64,000 nucleotides of DNA from Paenibacillus aceris (GCF_017874035.1 NZ_JAGGKV010000010.1:186001-250000); one strand, 5' to 3'; counted from the stretch's first letter, positions 25,049-34,013 are shown. Numbers and translations: made by a program. Notes: generated by a model from the letters alone, not told the origin.

Positions 25049-25183
25049 TTAATTCATTTTGTAAGTCTTGATAATGTCCTGTAAATCCTGAGCAATGCTT
25101 GCTAACTTTTGCGAGGAAGAAGTCACTTCTTGTGCGGATGCCAGCTTCGCTGACACTTGCTGCGCCACTGCCGCCTTTGAGCC
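25049..25183 (-). pseudogene. Methyl-accepting chemotaxis protein C-terminal remnant
   Basis: About 44 codons in frame to a stop at 25049: SKAAVAQQVSAKLASAQEVT then SSSQKLASIAQDLQDIIKTY. This is the last coiled-coil stretch of a chemoreceptor (normally ...SSQQLAKLAEELQ...). Nothing of the rest remains; the upstream neighbour, a purine permease, starts 40 bp away. The receptor terminator is still in place. Confidence 0.7.
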
Positions 25184-25222
25184 TAATCTATGAGGCTGCT
25201 GCCCGTTAAAGATATTTCAGCT

Positions 25223-26521
25223 TCAATGGGTGAAGAACACAATCTGAATAAAAAACAGCACCGCAAACAGATAAAAAATCGGATGAACATCGTTGCGTTT
25301 CCCGCGGAGCAGCTTTAACACCGGATAGACGATAAACCCGATACCGATCCCAGTGGCGATACTATAGGTTAAAGGCATCAGCACCACGATCAGAAAGGCC
25401 GGAAAGGCTTCCTCCAGATCCTGCCACTCGATTTTGCGCAGCACGTTCATCATTAGGAAACCAACGATGATTAGCGCAGGAGCTGTAATAGCCGGGATGC
25501 TGGCAAGCACCGCGATGATCGGTGAGAAAAATAATGTCAATGCGAGCAAAACGCACACCGTAACCGCCGTGAGCCCTGTCCTCCCTCCAACTGCGACACC
25601 GGAACTGGACTCAATATAAGCCGAGGTGGGACTCGTACCAAGCAGGGCCCCTGTCGAGGTTCCGATCGCATCGGCCAGCAGCGCGCCCCGTGAACGCGGA
25701 AATTTATTGTCTTTGAGAAGTCCCGCTTGCTCGGCAACCCCGAGCATCGTCCCTGTTGTATCAAAAAGTGTTATCAACAAAAACGTAAAAATGACGGCAT
25801 ACATTCCCCCGGAAAACACGCCGTTGATATCCAGCTGAAATGCTGTGGCGGAGAGTCCGGAAGGCGCTGAAACGAATGTCTCCGGCATCGTCAGCAGACC
25901 TGTTATCCATGCCAGTATAGCGGTAATCAGCATGCCGAAGAACAAAAAGCCCTGCACCTGATAAGCCATCAGAATGAGTGAAGCTATCAGACCAATGATC
26001 GTGAGCGATGTCATGGGTTCTCTGAGATTGCCCAGCGTTAGCAGCGTCGCCGGAGATGCTACAATGATTTTGGCATTTTGCAGGCCGATAAATGTGATGA
26101 ATAAGCCGATACCCGCTGTTATGGCGTGCTTCAAGCTCGCAGGAATAGCATCCAGCAGCATATATCGGAAAGTTGTCAGCGATAACACAATGAACAAAGC
26201 CCCTGCGACAAAAACTGCGCCTAAGGCAACCTGCCAACTCACACCGCTTCCTCCCACAACGCTAAAGGCGAAATAAGCATTCAGCCCCATGCCCGGCGCA
26301 ATCACAATCGGGTAGTTCGCAAAAAGCCCCATTATCAGCGTGGCCACAATACTCGCCAGTACCGTTGCAATAAACACTCCGTGGAAATCCATGCCCGCTT
26401 TACTCAGAACCCCCGGATTCACGATCACAATATAAACCATAGTCAAAAACGTCGTAACCCCCGCCATGAGCTCCGTTGGAACGGTCGTGCCTCGTTCTTT
26501 CAACTTAAAAAGCGTGTTCAT
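25223..26521 (-). CDS. NCS2-family purine permease (guanine/hypoxanthine type)
   Basis: Proton-coupled nucleobase transporter of the AzgA-like branch, 432 residues, about 12-14 helices. Signature pieces: ELMAGVTTFLTMVYIVIVNP, NYPIVIAPGMGLNAYFAF, LFDTTGTMLGVAEQAGLL and the key GTSPTSAYIESSSGVAVGGRTG. These match Bacillus PbuG/PbuO. I looked for a purine riboswitch in the 200 bp upstream and did not find one. Good GGAGG site before ATG 26521. Confidence 0.92.
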   Translation of the reverse strand: MNTLFKLKERGTTVPTELMAGVTTFLTMVYIVIVNPGVLSKAGMDFHGVFIATVLASIVATLIMGLFANYPIVIAPGMGLNAYFAFSVVGGSGVSWQVALGAVFVAGALFIVLSLTTFRYMLLDAIPASLKHAITAGIGLFITFIGLQNAKIIVASPATLLTLGNLREPMTSLTIIGLIASLILMAYQVQGFLFFGMLITAILAWITGLLTMPETFVSAPSGLSATAFQLDINGVFSGGMYAVIFTFLLITLFDTTGTMLGVAEQAGLLKDNKFPRSRGALLADAIGTSTGALLGTSPTSAYIESSSGVAVGGRTGLTAVTVCVLLALTLFFSPIIAVLASIPAITAPALIIVGFLMMNVLRKIEWQDLEEAFPAFLIVVLMPLTYSIATGIGIGFIVYPVLKLLRGKRNDVHPIFYLFAVLFFIQIVFFTH

Positions 26522-26735
26522 TGCTGATTACCTCCAATAAACGGGATTTGTTTTTCTATTCTTCCCTTTGTTTGGAACCTTAGTAATCATTTTTCTGCAT
26601 TGACAGCGCTGCCAGGCGACGATACAATTGGCAATAAACAACAAGATCACAACAATAAACAACACTAAATATTCATGAAACAACATTCTTTGTTTGATTT
26701 TCATGATGCTCTACGACGTCAAGGAGGGTGTATTT

Positions 26736-27545
26736 ATGAAGGTCCATTTCCTGGGTACAGCGGCTTTTGAGGGAATTCCATCGCTATTCTGCCACTGTCT
26801 CACCTGCAAACAAGCCCGTGAACGCGGAGGGCACAATATTCGCACCCGCACCTCGGTGATGATTGATCACGACCTGAAGGTAGATTTCCCGCCCGATACC
26901 TTCATGCATTCGCTCCAATACGGGGTGGACATGAACAGCGTGAAAGACTTGCTTATCACCCATTCGCATTCTGACCATCTGTATGCCGAGGATATGGCCA
27001 TTCGCGCCGAAGGCTATGCCCAATCAGGCGACGAAACCATGCATGTCTATGGACATGACATTCCTTTCCGTCTATGCTTTCAAGCGCTTAATGGGCTGAA
27101 ACACAACTATAAGTTTCACCGGGTAATTCCGTTTCAGCCTGTCCAAACGCAGACGGCCACAATCGTTCCGCTGCTGGCGGATCATGACCCGCTCGAAACA
27201 TGCCTGCTTTATTCCATCGAAAAAGACGGCAAAACCATTTTGTACGGCAACGACAGCGGTTGGTTTCCGGACGAAACCTGGGCTTGGCTGAAGGATAAAC
27301 AATTCGACATGGTCATTCTCGAATGCACTACGGGCCGAGTCGGACACAGAAACAATCATATGAACGTGGATGCTGTACTCGAAACAAAAACGTGGATGGA
27401 CGAGGTCGGTGTCTTAAAGCCGGGCGCGCAAGTTTTCGTTACGCATTTTTCCCATAATGCAGGGTTGTTGCATGAGGATTTGATTGAAATTTTTCAGCCG
27501 CATGGGATTGTGGTTGCGTATGATGGGTTGATTGTGGAGCTATAA
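26736..27545 (+). CDS. Metallo-beta-lactamase fold hydrolase (PhnP-like)
   Basis: A 269-residue hydrolase of the metallo-beta-lactamase superfamily. N-terminal MKVHFLGTAAFEGIP, zinc motif THSHSDHLYAED, the HDPLETCLLYSIE beta core and a late THFSHNAG. It has a CHCLTCKQAR cysteine cluster after the first strand, as in PhnP-like phosphodiesterases, which may bind a structural zinc. Substrate unknown; no phosphonate genes nearby. Start ATG 26736 is preceded by AAGGAGG; the longer reading to 26694 is not needed. Confidence 0.82.
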   Translation: MKVHFLGTAAFEGIPSLFCHCLTCKQARERGGHNIRTRTSVMIDHDLKVDFPPDTFMHSLQYGVDMNSVKDLLITHSHSDHLYAEDMAIRAEGYAQSGDETMHVYGHDIPFRLCFQALNGLKHNYKFHRVIPFQPVQTQTATIVPLLADHDPLETCLLYSIEKDGKTILYGNDSGWFPDETWAWLKDKQFDMVILECTTGRVGHRNNHMNVDAVLETKTWMDEVGVLKPGAQVFVTHFSHNAGLLHEDLIEIFQPHGIVVAYDGLIVEL

Positions 27546-27588
27546 GCTCGTGGCTGGCCCGAGCATTAGAGTTTAGCTTGTTCTACAG

Positions 27589-27639
27589 CGTTAACTTGGA
27601 CAGCATGAGCGTTTGGCATCCGTTAACTTTGGAAACAGC
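27589..27639. repeat. Short internal direct repeat
   Basis: CGTTAACTTGGACAGC (27589-27604) and CGTTAACTTTGGAAACAGC (27621-27639), 32 bp apart. In the 299-bp gap between the hydrolase and the next minus-strand fragment; otherwise that gap has only the two terminators listed. Confidence 0.4.
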
Positions 27640-27725
27640 GTTACGGCAGGATTTTGGGGTGGGAGTAAGAGGCTCTGGCTCTGGTTGTCGAGTCGGCCCT
27701 ATCGGCCGTCTCACTGCCACTTCAC

Positions 27726-27754
27726 GCCCCCTCTCCTCCTGAGAGGGCCTTTTT
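27726..27754 (+). terminator. Intrinsic terminator
   Basis: CCCTCTC CTCCT GAGAGGG followed by CCTTTTT; serves the plus-strand hydrolase gene. Confidence 0.7.
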
Positions 27755-27805
27755 CAACCGCTCGCGCCTCTCCCCGCAGCCATTGAAAAACCATTCAAAA
27801 TCAAA

Positions 27806-27831
27806 AAGACACCCCCAAAGGGTGCCTTCTC
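27806..27831 (-). terminator. Terminator after the hydrolase fragment
   Basis: Minus strand GGCACCC TTT GGGGGTGTC followed by TTTTT, just past the stop at 27845. Confidence 0.7.
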
Positions 27832-27844
27832 AATTCTCATATCC

Positions 27845-28348
27845 TCACGAAAGAATCGGCAGCTCTGGCGAATCCAATCCATTGCGGTACTTCGCCCGTA
27901 CGATGTAATTGGAAAGCTTAATGGAATTGCCTAGATCATCGACATCGCTCAAAGTAACCACCCAGTCCGTATCAACCCCGGTGCTAGCCGCAAACAGCTC
28001 ACACGACAGCTCGCCCGCCACAGTCAAATCGCTCTCCAGCACATCGCTCGTATATACGAGAATATCGCAGCGAAGCTCATGCTTTCGCATGTTCTCCGGC
28101 TCTCTTTCACCGCTGTCGGCAACCGGGTCCTCCGGGTTATAGATATACGTATCCGCAGGACTACGACGAGGAGGAGTCTCTAACTTCAGCACCCCGTCTC
28201 CATGGCTAGAATTGGCCCGCCCATTGCTGCCCAAATACAAATTGCTAACCTTCGCCTCGGCAGGTGTCCAATCTTCCGACGTCCGCCACTCGTTACTCCC
28301 AACAACGTAATACGTCGCTCTAGGCTCCTGATCAATGCCATTGGTGCT
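27845..28348 (-). pseudogene. CocE/NonD-type hydrolase C-terminal remnant
   Basis: In-frame remnant of about 167 codons of the X-Pro dipeptidyl-peptidase C-terminal-like beta domain: ATYYVVGSNEWRTSEDWTPA, LYLGSNGRANSS, YIYNPEDPV, RCDILVYTSDVLESDLTVAG and VTLSDVDDLGNSI. The alpha/beta hydrolase catalytic part is absent; the reading is closed by a stop at 28349-28351, right beside the next gene. It could at most express a 131-residue fragment from an internal start, without catalytic residues. Confidence 0.78.
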
Positions 28349-28360
28349 CTACTCCACTAT

Positions 28361-28852
28361 TCAGTTAACACTGGCTTTGCGGTACTTCACGAAGCTTCCG
28401 ACGCGCCATACACAAATGTATAAATAAGCCATCAACATCGTAAGAACTGTAAATTCTGTATAATCCAGTCCTTTAAAATATTGCGAAAGCGCGATGCGAA
28501 TGGCCAGCACGGCGATGATGACATACTTGAAGTTTTTGTTCGGCTTCGAGTAGACATACCCGTCTTCCCGCTTCTCATAGCCGGTATGATACAGCATAAT
28601 GCTGCCAAGCCCAATTCCCAGCAGGACGGCGCACAACATCTCCCAAATCACGGGTAAATGAAAAGGATGATCAGGAATCTTGGTCAACGAATAAATGGAA
28701 AATCCAAAAACGACAGGAAGCAAAATAACGGGAATTAACATTCCTATGCCTTTGTTTCTGATCGGACGTTTTTTGCCCCGGGTTCTGAACCATAACACCA
28801 GTATGATGATCAGAGCACCAACGCCATACCCGATCAACGTTTGAGCATTCAT
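28361..28852 (-). CDS. CcdC-like membrane protein (DUF1453)
   Basis: A 163-residue membrane protein with about four to five helices. TIGYGVGALIIILVLWFRTR, IPVILLPVVFGFSIY and the loop EKREDGYVYSKPNKNFKYVII match the CcdC/DUF1453 family, whose Bacillus member lies in the cytochrome c biogenesis cluster but is not essential for it. There are no other cytochrome genes here, so the role is open. Good AGGAGGAA site before ATG 28852. The last 12 bp lie next to the hydrolase remnant, suggesting a deletion end point there. Confidence 0.72.
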   Translation of the reverse strand: MNAQTLIGYGVGALIIILVLWFRTRGKKRPIRNKGIGMLIPVILLPVVFGFSIYSLTKIPDHPFHLPVIWEMLCAVLLGIGLGSIMLYHTGYEKREDGYVYSKPNKNFKYVIIAVLAIRIALSQYFKGLDYTEFTVLTMLMAYLYICVWRVGSFVKYRKASVN

Positions 28853-29019
28853 GATAGTTTTTCCTCCTGTTGATGCATTTTATATAAGTATACACGACTC
28901 ATGAAGGTATTCATTCAGACGCGGGTCACATTCTAGCTCCGTCTCTAGACCGATACGCTGGCAAGACAGGTCTGCCTTATACGCCAATATTCCGATTATC
29001 CGTATGTTCTTCCTTCGTT

Positions 29020-29049
29020 TTGTTTCTCTAGGAACAGTGGTAGTATGAT
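29020..29049 (+). promoter_or_regulatory. Promoter of the MFS transporter gene
   Basis: TTGTTT (29020-29025), 18 nt, TATGAT (29044-29049), about 33 nt before the start codon. Confidence 0.5.
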
Positions 29050-29081
29050 ACATAAAGACTTTCAACTAGAGGTAATAGCAG

Positions 29082-30350
29082 ATGAGAATGAAAGATTGGG
29101 ATATCAATTTAAAAATCCGCCTCGGCGGAGAGACCGCTTTTAACGTCATTTTTTGGACGTTTTTTCCATTTCTGTCGATCTATTTTGCGAATTCCTTCGG
29201 CAAAAGCTGGACAGGCATTCTGCTGATCTTATCGCAGACGCTGTCTGTTTTCGCCAATTTGATGGGTGGCTACTGCGCAGACCGGTTTGGACGCAAACGG
29301 ATGATGGTTATTGCGGCCTTCGGGCAAAGCATCGGCTACGGCATCTTCGCCCTTGCCGCTTCGCCGCTCCTGGCGATGCCCATTCTCGGCTTCGTCGGAT
29401 TCAGCTTCGCCAGCATGGCCGGCTCCTTATACTGGCCAGCGAGTCAGGCAATGGTCGCCGACGTAGTGAAGGAAGAGCACCGCTCCAGCGTCTTTGCCAT
29501 CTTCTATACGGCCGCGAACATGTCTGTCGTTGTCGGTCCGCTGCTCGGATCCATCACGTACAAGGATAATCCGTACATCGTACTTACCGCAGCATCCGTG
29601 TTCTGCCTCTTCCTCTCTATGACGATGAGCCGCACCTTGCACGAAACGCTGCCTGAGCAACTCGCCGATCGCCACCGCTCCACGGCTGGCGAGCCTTGGT
29701 ACCGCTTCTTGGCTGCCCAGCTGCGCGATTATAAGGTCATTGCAGCCGACCGTGTCTTCCTGCTGTTTATTCTAGCAGGCGTGCTGTTGTCTCAGACTTT
29801 CATGCAGTTAGATCTGCTGTTTCCCGTCTTTATGGAGGAAACTGTGAAATTAACGACGATCTTCTCCTACGGAGACTGGAATCTGCAACTGTCGGGCAAG
29901 CAGCTGTTCGGACTGATCGTATCCGAGAACGGCCTGTTCGTAGCTCTCTTTACTGTCGTAGTTACCAAATGGATGCTTGCTTACAGAGATCGCTATGTAT
30001 TCATCGGCGGCGCGTTATTCTATGCGCTGGGCATCGCTATGTTCGGCCACATGTCCACATTCTGGGGCTTCACGCTCGCCATTGCCGTTTTCACGTTGGC
30101 TGAGCTCATGTCGGCAGGCCCGCAGCAAGCCTTCGTCTCCCGGCTGGCTCCTGAACATATGCGCGGCCAATATTTTGCCGCAGGCAGCTTGCGGTATACC
30201 CTTGGGCGTACCTTAGCGCCGCTGTCAATCCCGATCTCCTCGTGGATCGGTTTCTCGTGGACGTTCATCCTGCTTGCGGGAGTCGCCGTAGTGTCTGCCG
30301 TCTTGTACAATATGATGTTCAATCGGTATGAGCGTCAAACGGCGGCTTAA
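29082..30350 (+). CDS. MFS transporter
   Basis: Major facilitator superfamily exporter of 422 residues with twelve predicted helices. The loop 2-3 motif GGYCADRFGRKRMMV is a clean match to the MFS signature, and a second-half counterpart ends SAVLYNMMFNRYERQ. Residues after helix 6 carry a longer periplasmic-side insert (FSYGDWNLQLSGKQLFG). Looks like a drug- or metabolite-efflux family member of the YttB/MdtG-like kind; substrate not deducible. Single gene with its own promoter and terminator. Confidence 0.85.
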   Translation: MRMKDWDINLKIRLGGETAFNVIFWTFFPFLSIYFANSFGKSWTGILLILSQTLSVFANLMGGYCADRFGRKRMMVIAAFGQSIGYGIFALAASPLLAMPILGFVGFSFASMAGSLYWPASQAMVADVVKEEHRSSVFAIFYTAANMSVVVGPLLGSITYKDNPYIVLTAASVFCLFLSMTMSRTLHETLPEQLADRHRSTAGEPWYRFLAAQLRDYKVIAADRVFLLFILAGVLLSQTFMQLDLLFPVFMEETVKLTTIFSYGDWNLQLSGKQLFGLIVSENGLFVALFTVVVTKWMLAYRDRYVFIGGALFYALGIAMFGHMSTFWGFTLAIAVFTLAELMSAGPQQAFVSRLAPEHMRGQYFAAGSLRYTLGRTLAPLSIPISSWIGFSWTFILLAGVAVVSAVLYNMMFNRYERQTAA

Positions 30351-30367
30351 TAAATAATATAGGAATG

Positions 30368-30402
30368 CAAAAAGAAGTACCCGCTGGGGTACTTCTTTTT
30401 AC
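30368..30402 (+). terminator. MFS gene terminator
   Basis: AAAAAGAAGTACCC / GGGTACTTCTTTTT hairpin, perfect, bidirectional. Confidence 0.88.
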
Positions 30403-30484
30403 ATTTCCTCACATCAGACCTTTCTCTCTCCCTTAAGGCTTGCACCCGCTGCGTACCGCGTCATGCAGAAAGAAATGGTTGGAA

Positions 30485-30599
30485 TGTGCATAGCTTTCTT
30501 GTGCATATCTCAATCTGTGGATATGTTTATATCTCAACTGGGAGTTATACACATCAAGGCTTTATTGCCTGTGTGTATTGTGGACAATTCTGTGTATAA
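30485..30599. promoter_or_regulatory. DnaA-box cluster outside oriC
   Basis: Seven 9-mers related to the DnaA box TTATNCACA in 115 bp. Two are perfect: 30545-30553 (plus strand) and 30591-30599 (minus). One-mismatch minus-strand boxes: 30485-30493, 30500-30508, 30516-30524, 30579-30587; a weaker one at 30572-30580. No dnaA or dnaN gene is nearby, so this is not the origin itself. It occupies a 466-bp gene-free stretch (30351-30816). Similar clusters in Bacillus modulate DnaA availability. Confidence 0.6.
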
Positions 30600-30613
30600 G
30601 ATTCCTAATACGG

Positions 30614-30662
30614 GACATTTCTGATGCCTTCTATATGCAAGAAAATGTCCTGTCCTTTTTTC
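30614..30662 (+). terminator. Orphan terminator-like hairpin
   Basis: GGACATTTCT...AGAAAATGTCC followed shortly by a T6 tract, 210 bp past the MFS terminator with no protein gene before it. May mark the end of a small RNA transcribed through 30403-30662. The remaining part to 30816 shows nothing I can identify. Confidence 0.5.
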
Positions 30663-30816
30663 TCCAGTCATCTTTAGGAACACGCCGGTAATTTCGGGTC
30701 AAATTGAGTCCCTCGATTTTTTCGGATCAAAAGAATCCGCTATAGACAAGTTACGGGCTAATCGGGGAATTTGCTCCCCTTTTAACCTTTCGGGATATCC
30801 GGTCCCGTCATACCTT

Positions 30817-31169
30817 TCATGATGATATAGAATGATATCCAAAATAACGCTTTATTTCGAACGAGGGGAAATGCTTAACCTTGTTATAACCAATGGTAGC
30901 ATGCTGTTTAATAGCATCATATACTTCCTCTGTTAGAGGTAAATCATATCGCATTGCCGATTGGATAGCTTCATTTCTGTGGCTATTAAAAAAGCGTACT
31001 TTGCTACATTCTCCGAATGAAAGGCGGTATGCGGATCTCTGGAATCCAACGATTTCGCTAGTGCAAAGGTTAGATTCAATGTATTCTTTTTCTCCCGAAT
31101 ATACAGCCTTATCGAAGTGGATACAGACAATATGGCTAATGTGTAGGTCAACCACTGAGATACAATCAC
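30817..31169 (-). pseudogene. HD-GYP domain remnant (second)
   Basis: Two overlapping frames encode neighbouring pieces of one HD-GYP phosphodiesterase domain: FALAKSLDSRDPHTAFHSEN, which opens the domain, in the frame starting 31169, and LPLTEEVYDAIKQHATIGYN, which normally follows the HD motif, in the frame ending 30817. The catalytic HDIGK segment between them is deleted and the GYP end is missing. There is a membrane-like N-terminal stretch before it. Non-functional. Confidence 0.75.
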
Positions 31170-31335
31170 ATGTGAGCTAAGCGGATGTCCGTATGGGGCA
31201 TAATGATCGCTGATTCATATCAAAACGCCTGCTACAACAATTTGTACAGATAAGTTTTTCCAAAATGTAAAGCCTATCGCTAATTTTCGACACCAAAATG
31301 CAGGAATTTGTGCAGGGGTCTTCTCCTGAACCTAC

Positions 31336-31370
31336 AGAAAAAAACCTCTTCTGTATCAACAGAAAAGGTT
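31336..31370 (-). terminator. Terminator of the ger operon
   Basis: Minus strand AAACCTTTTCTGT TGAT ACAGAAGAGGTTT with trailing T residues, directly after the gerC-type gene. Confidence 0.85.
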
Positions 31371-31375
31371 TAACG

Positions 31376-32527
31376 TTAATTTGATCTTGCTTTATACTTG
31401 CCTGTGTGTTGCAATTTAACCTTGACCTCTACTTTATCGAGGGAAGTGGCATCCAAATTGAAGTCGTTGTCCTGGTTAAGTTCATGCCATTTTTTGGGGT
31501 AATTCCTGTAAAGCCGCTCGCCCAATTGCAGCACGTCTATTTTTTTGCTAAGCCCTATCTCATAGGTTTTTCTGAGCTGATCCTCAATCACTTGCTCCGC
31601 GAGTTTCTGCATGTCTTGTGTAGAAAGATCCTCAACCATTTCATCTACATAGGCGTCCATTTTTAATTTAATCGTATAGTACACCTTACCATTTCGAATA
31701 GTAGGCAGAATCTTCGATTTTGGCTCAATCATAACAATTGCCGCGACAGGCTTCTTTGTATCCGGAATGTTAATCGGGGAGCGCGACAGTTTTTCTTGAA
31801 GCCATCGAAATCCTTCTAACTCTTTTTCGGACATCCATCCTAGGGACTGGCTTCCTTTTAAATAAAATGCCCCATCGATTCTAAACATCGATTTGGGCTG
31901 TTTATCTTCGGTCCATTCTCCCTTGTCAAGAGCGATCGAAGGAAGCATGGCCGATTGCCCTGGTTCATTTATCTCTGAAATAATCTTGAAACCGTAATGC
32001 GGCGTAATATACGAGCGCTGAGAATAGATTTGTGACGGATTGTCCAGTAAGGAATCTGTCGGGGATAGATTCAGAATCGACTTCTGCTGAAATATATCGC
32101 TTAACAACTCTTTTGTTCCATACAACAGAACGTTATAACGGATTTCCCGATAGCGGTTTACCATATCGTAAGCCTCTTTAACTCTTTTACCGTTCTTTAA
32201 AAACCTGTCCGTGCACACAATTGATTTCACATGCCCCCAATACACTCTCAGTTGGGAAGTCGCATAAATCGCATTAAACGTTTCAGTAACCGTTGCCCCT
32301 TCTCCTCTTCCAATCCATACGGGGATATTTTTCCCTAGCTGTGTTGACTCGGTTTTAGACACATTGGCAAAATTGAGTACCTGTACATAGGTGATATATT
32401 TTCCATCTTCGTAATCCATTCCGATCGCTGTTACATAGGCCATGGTTTGAATATCTTTGGAATTCCAACAACCCGTTTGTAGAAATAGAAACGTAAGGAC
32501 CATAAGAAAGAGACAGAGTTTCTTCAT
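31376..32527 (-). CDS. gerC: Ger(x)C family spore germination lipoprotein
   Basis: C subunit of a nutrient germinant receptor, held on the outer face of the spore inner membrane. The 383-residue protein has a lipoprotein signal with lipobox LQTGC (Cys 20) followed by WNSKDI, the usual GerAC opening, then AIGMDYEDGKYITYVQVLNFA and the late domain (KLKMDAYVDEM, VIEDQLRKTYEIGLSKKIDVL). Overlaps the stop of the A subunit by 4 nt. Last gene of a three-gene operon; terminator follows. Confidence 0.93.
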   Translation of the reverse strand: MKKLCLFLMVLTFLFLQTGCWNSKDIQTMAYVTAIGMDYEDGKYITYVQVLNFANVSKTESTQLGKNIPVWIGRGEGATVTETFNAIYATSQLRVYWGHVKSIVCTDRFLKNGKRVKEAYDMVNRYREIRYNVLLYGTKELLSDIFQQKSILNLSPTDSLLDNPSQIYSQRSYITPHYGFKIISEINEPGQSAMLPSIALDKGEWTEDKQPKSMFRIDGAFYLKGSQSLGWMSEKELEGFRWLQEKLSRSPINIPDTKKPVAAIVMIEPKSKILPTIRNGKVYYTIKLKMDAYVDEMVEDLSTQDMQKLAEQVIEDQLRKTYEIGLSKKIDVLQLGERLYRNYPKKWHELNQDNDFNLDATSLDKVEVKVKLQHTGKYKARSN

Positions 32528-34008
32528 TCGATATCTTTCCCTTTATGGTCTGAATCAATTGTGTGCAGCTCTTGCGGACGAAATCGCATTTTACCCCATG
32601 GGAACCTTAGAAAGCTCTTAAATATGTCTTTGTAATTGGGTGGTGACAACGGGGCTAAGAAGGGAATCCCGAATGATTTGATTCTAGACATGTGAATCAC
32701 CAACAAAATTAAGCCCAAAATGAGTCCGTACATCCCAATGACTGCTGATGCTAGAAAAATAATCAACCTGATCACACTTACGACTGTGCCCAGGGTCTGA
32801 TTAACAAGCGTAGCTCCCATGATTGCAGTAATCGCCCCAACCACCACCACCGAAGGTGAGACCAAACCTGCGCGTATGGAGGCATCACCAATGACTAACC
32901 CACCGATGACCGTTAGTGTTTGTCCAATGGAACTGGGCAATCGAACTCCGGCCTCTCGAAAAACCTCCAGGAGAAACAGCAGAGTAAACATTTCCATTTG
33001 TGCTGATAGAGGTAAACCGCTTCTTGCTACCGATATTGTCGCCATGAGCCGAAATGGAATTTGATCTTGGTGAAATGCAGTAAGGGCCACCCAGAAACCA
33101 GGCAAGAGAATCGAAATCCAGAAACTTAAAAAACGGATCAAGCGAGCAAAAGTCACGTATTGAAAACTGAAATGAATATCCTCCGGGGATTTCATTATCA
33201 ATGAAAAGGTCCCTGGTGCAATTAAGATCAAAGGGTTGCCGTCCACAATAATAATAAATCGTCCGGCCAACAAGCAGTTGACTGCATAATCGGGCCTCCC
33301 CGTGAAGTCCGTTATAGGAAATAGCGCAAATTTCTTATCGGTAAGTGCTTCTTCCACCTGACTGATACTATAAATGCCATCGACATCGACTTTATTTAAG
33401 CGAGAACGAGCTTCCTCTAAAATATTGGGAGCCAAAATGTCCTTAATATACATAAGTCCGATCTTCGTTCTCGTTCTTCTTCCGAGAATGAACGTTTCAC
33501 AGCATAAGGAATTGCTTCGAATCCGTTTGCGAATCAGGGCAATATTCGTCGAAAACTCTTCCACAAATCCATCTTTCGGCCCTTTGATAGAAATCTCGAC
33601 ACTCGATTCATCAGGTGTGCGCTGAGGACGGTTGCAAATGTTAAGCTTATACATCGCATCCGATGCTAAGAGGACGAGAAGAAGATCCCCTTGAAAGACG
33701 CAATCTGTTATTTCTTGCTCAGTAGCTTCTCCCTCAAAGGAAATGAGCGGTAAAGAGCCAAGCACATATCCGTTTTGCAAATATTCAAAGCCATTTTCTT
33801 TATAAACGTTATTCAACTCCGGCAGAACACTTCTCCCTAGTTGAACGGCATCACATAAACCCTCTGCATAGATCATCATAATCGTGGATGACGGGTCATC
33901 CTCACCAAATAAGTAAGTCTGTATTTGCACGTCAGAACAGTTTGCGAATAATTGCCGAAGCATCTGCTCTTTCGTTACATCGCCAGATTGAGTATTGCTA
34001 ACGCTCAT
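32524..34008 (-). CDS. gerA: GerA family spore germination receptor subunit A
   Basis: A subunit of the germinant receptor (494 residues from the start used here). Large N-terminal hydrophilic domain, including DGIYSISQVEEALTDKKFALFP and the FPITDFTGRPDYAVNCLLAG region, then a membrane half with four to five helices (SFWISILLPGFWVALTAF, the conserved ARSGLPLSAQMEMFTLLFLLEVFREAGVRLP stretch around 380). Start ATG 34008 has AAGGAGTG directly upstream; a longer reading to 34191 runs into the upstream gene and is rejected. Confidence 0.93.
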   Translation of the reverse strand: MSVSNTQSGDVTKEQMLRQLFANCSDVQIQTYLFGEDDPSSTIMMIYAEGLCDAVQLGRSVLPELNNVYKENGFEYLQNGYVLGSLPLISFEGEATEQEITDCVFQGDLLLVLLASDAMYKLNICNRPQRTPDESSVEISIKGPKDGFVEEFSTNIALIRKRIRSNSLCCETFILGRRTRTKIGLMYIKDILAPNILEEARSRLNKVDVDGIYSISQVEEALTDKKFALFPITDFTGRPDYAVNCLLAGRFIIIVDGNPLILIAPGTFSLIMKSPEDIHFSFQYVTFARLIRFLSFWISILLPGFWVALTAFHQDQIPFRLMATISVARSGLPLSAQMEMFTLLFLLEVFREAGVRLPSSIGQTLTVIGGLVIGDASIRAGLVSPSVVVVGAITAIMGATLVNQTLGTVVSVIRLIIFLASAVIGMYGLILGLILLVIHMSRIKSFGIPFLAPLSPPNYKDIFKSFLRFPWGKMRFRPQELHTIDSDHKGKDIE

Positions 34009-34013
34009 GTTGC

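Noticed and set aside
26522..26735. Search for a purine riboswitch before the purine permease
   Set aside because: None of the conserved purine aptamer core strings was found on the minus strand.
27845..28240. 131-residue frame as an intact small gene
   Set aside because: It is the C-terminal beta domain of a much larger hydrolase and homologous sequence continues upstream of its ATG to a stop.
28880..29065. 61-residue minus-strand frame with LETELECDPRLNEYLHES
   Set aside because: The string recalls the DPRLNE motif of histidine phosphatases, but the rest does not fit and no start signal is present, so I do not call a remnant.
30485..30599. Possibility that the DnaA-box cluster is oriC
   Set aside because: No dnaA, dnaN, rpmH or AT-rich unwinding element with DnaA-trio is adjacent; neighbouring genes are an MFS transporter and a ger operon.
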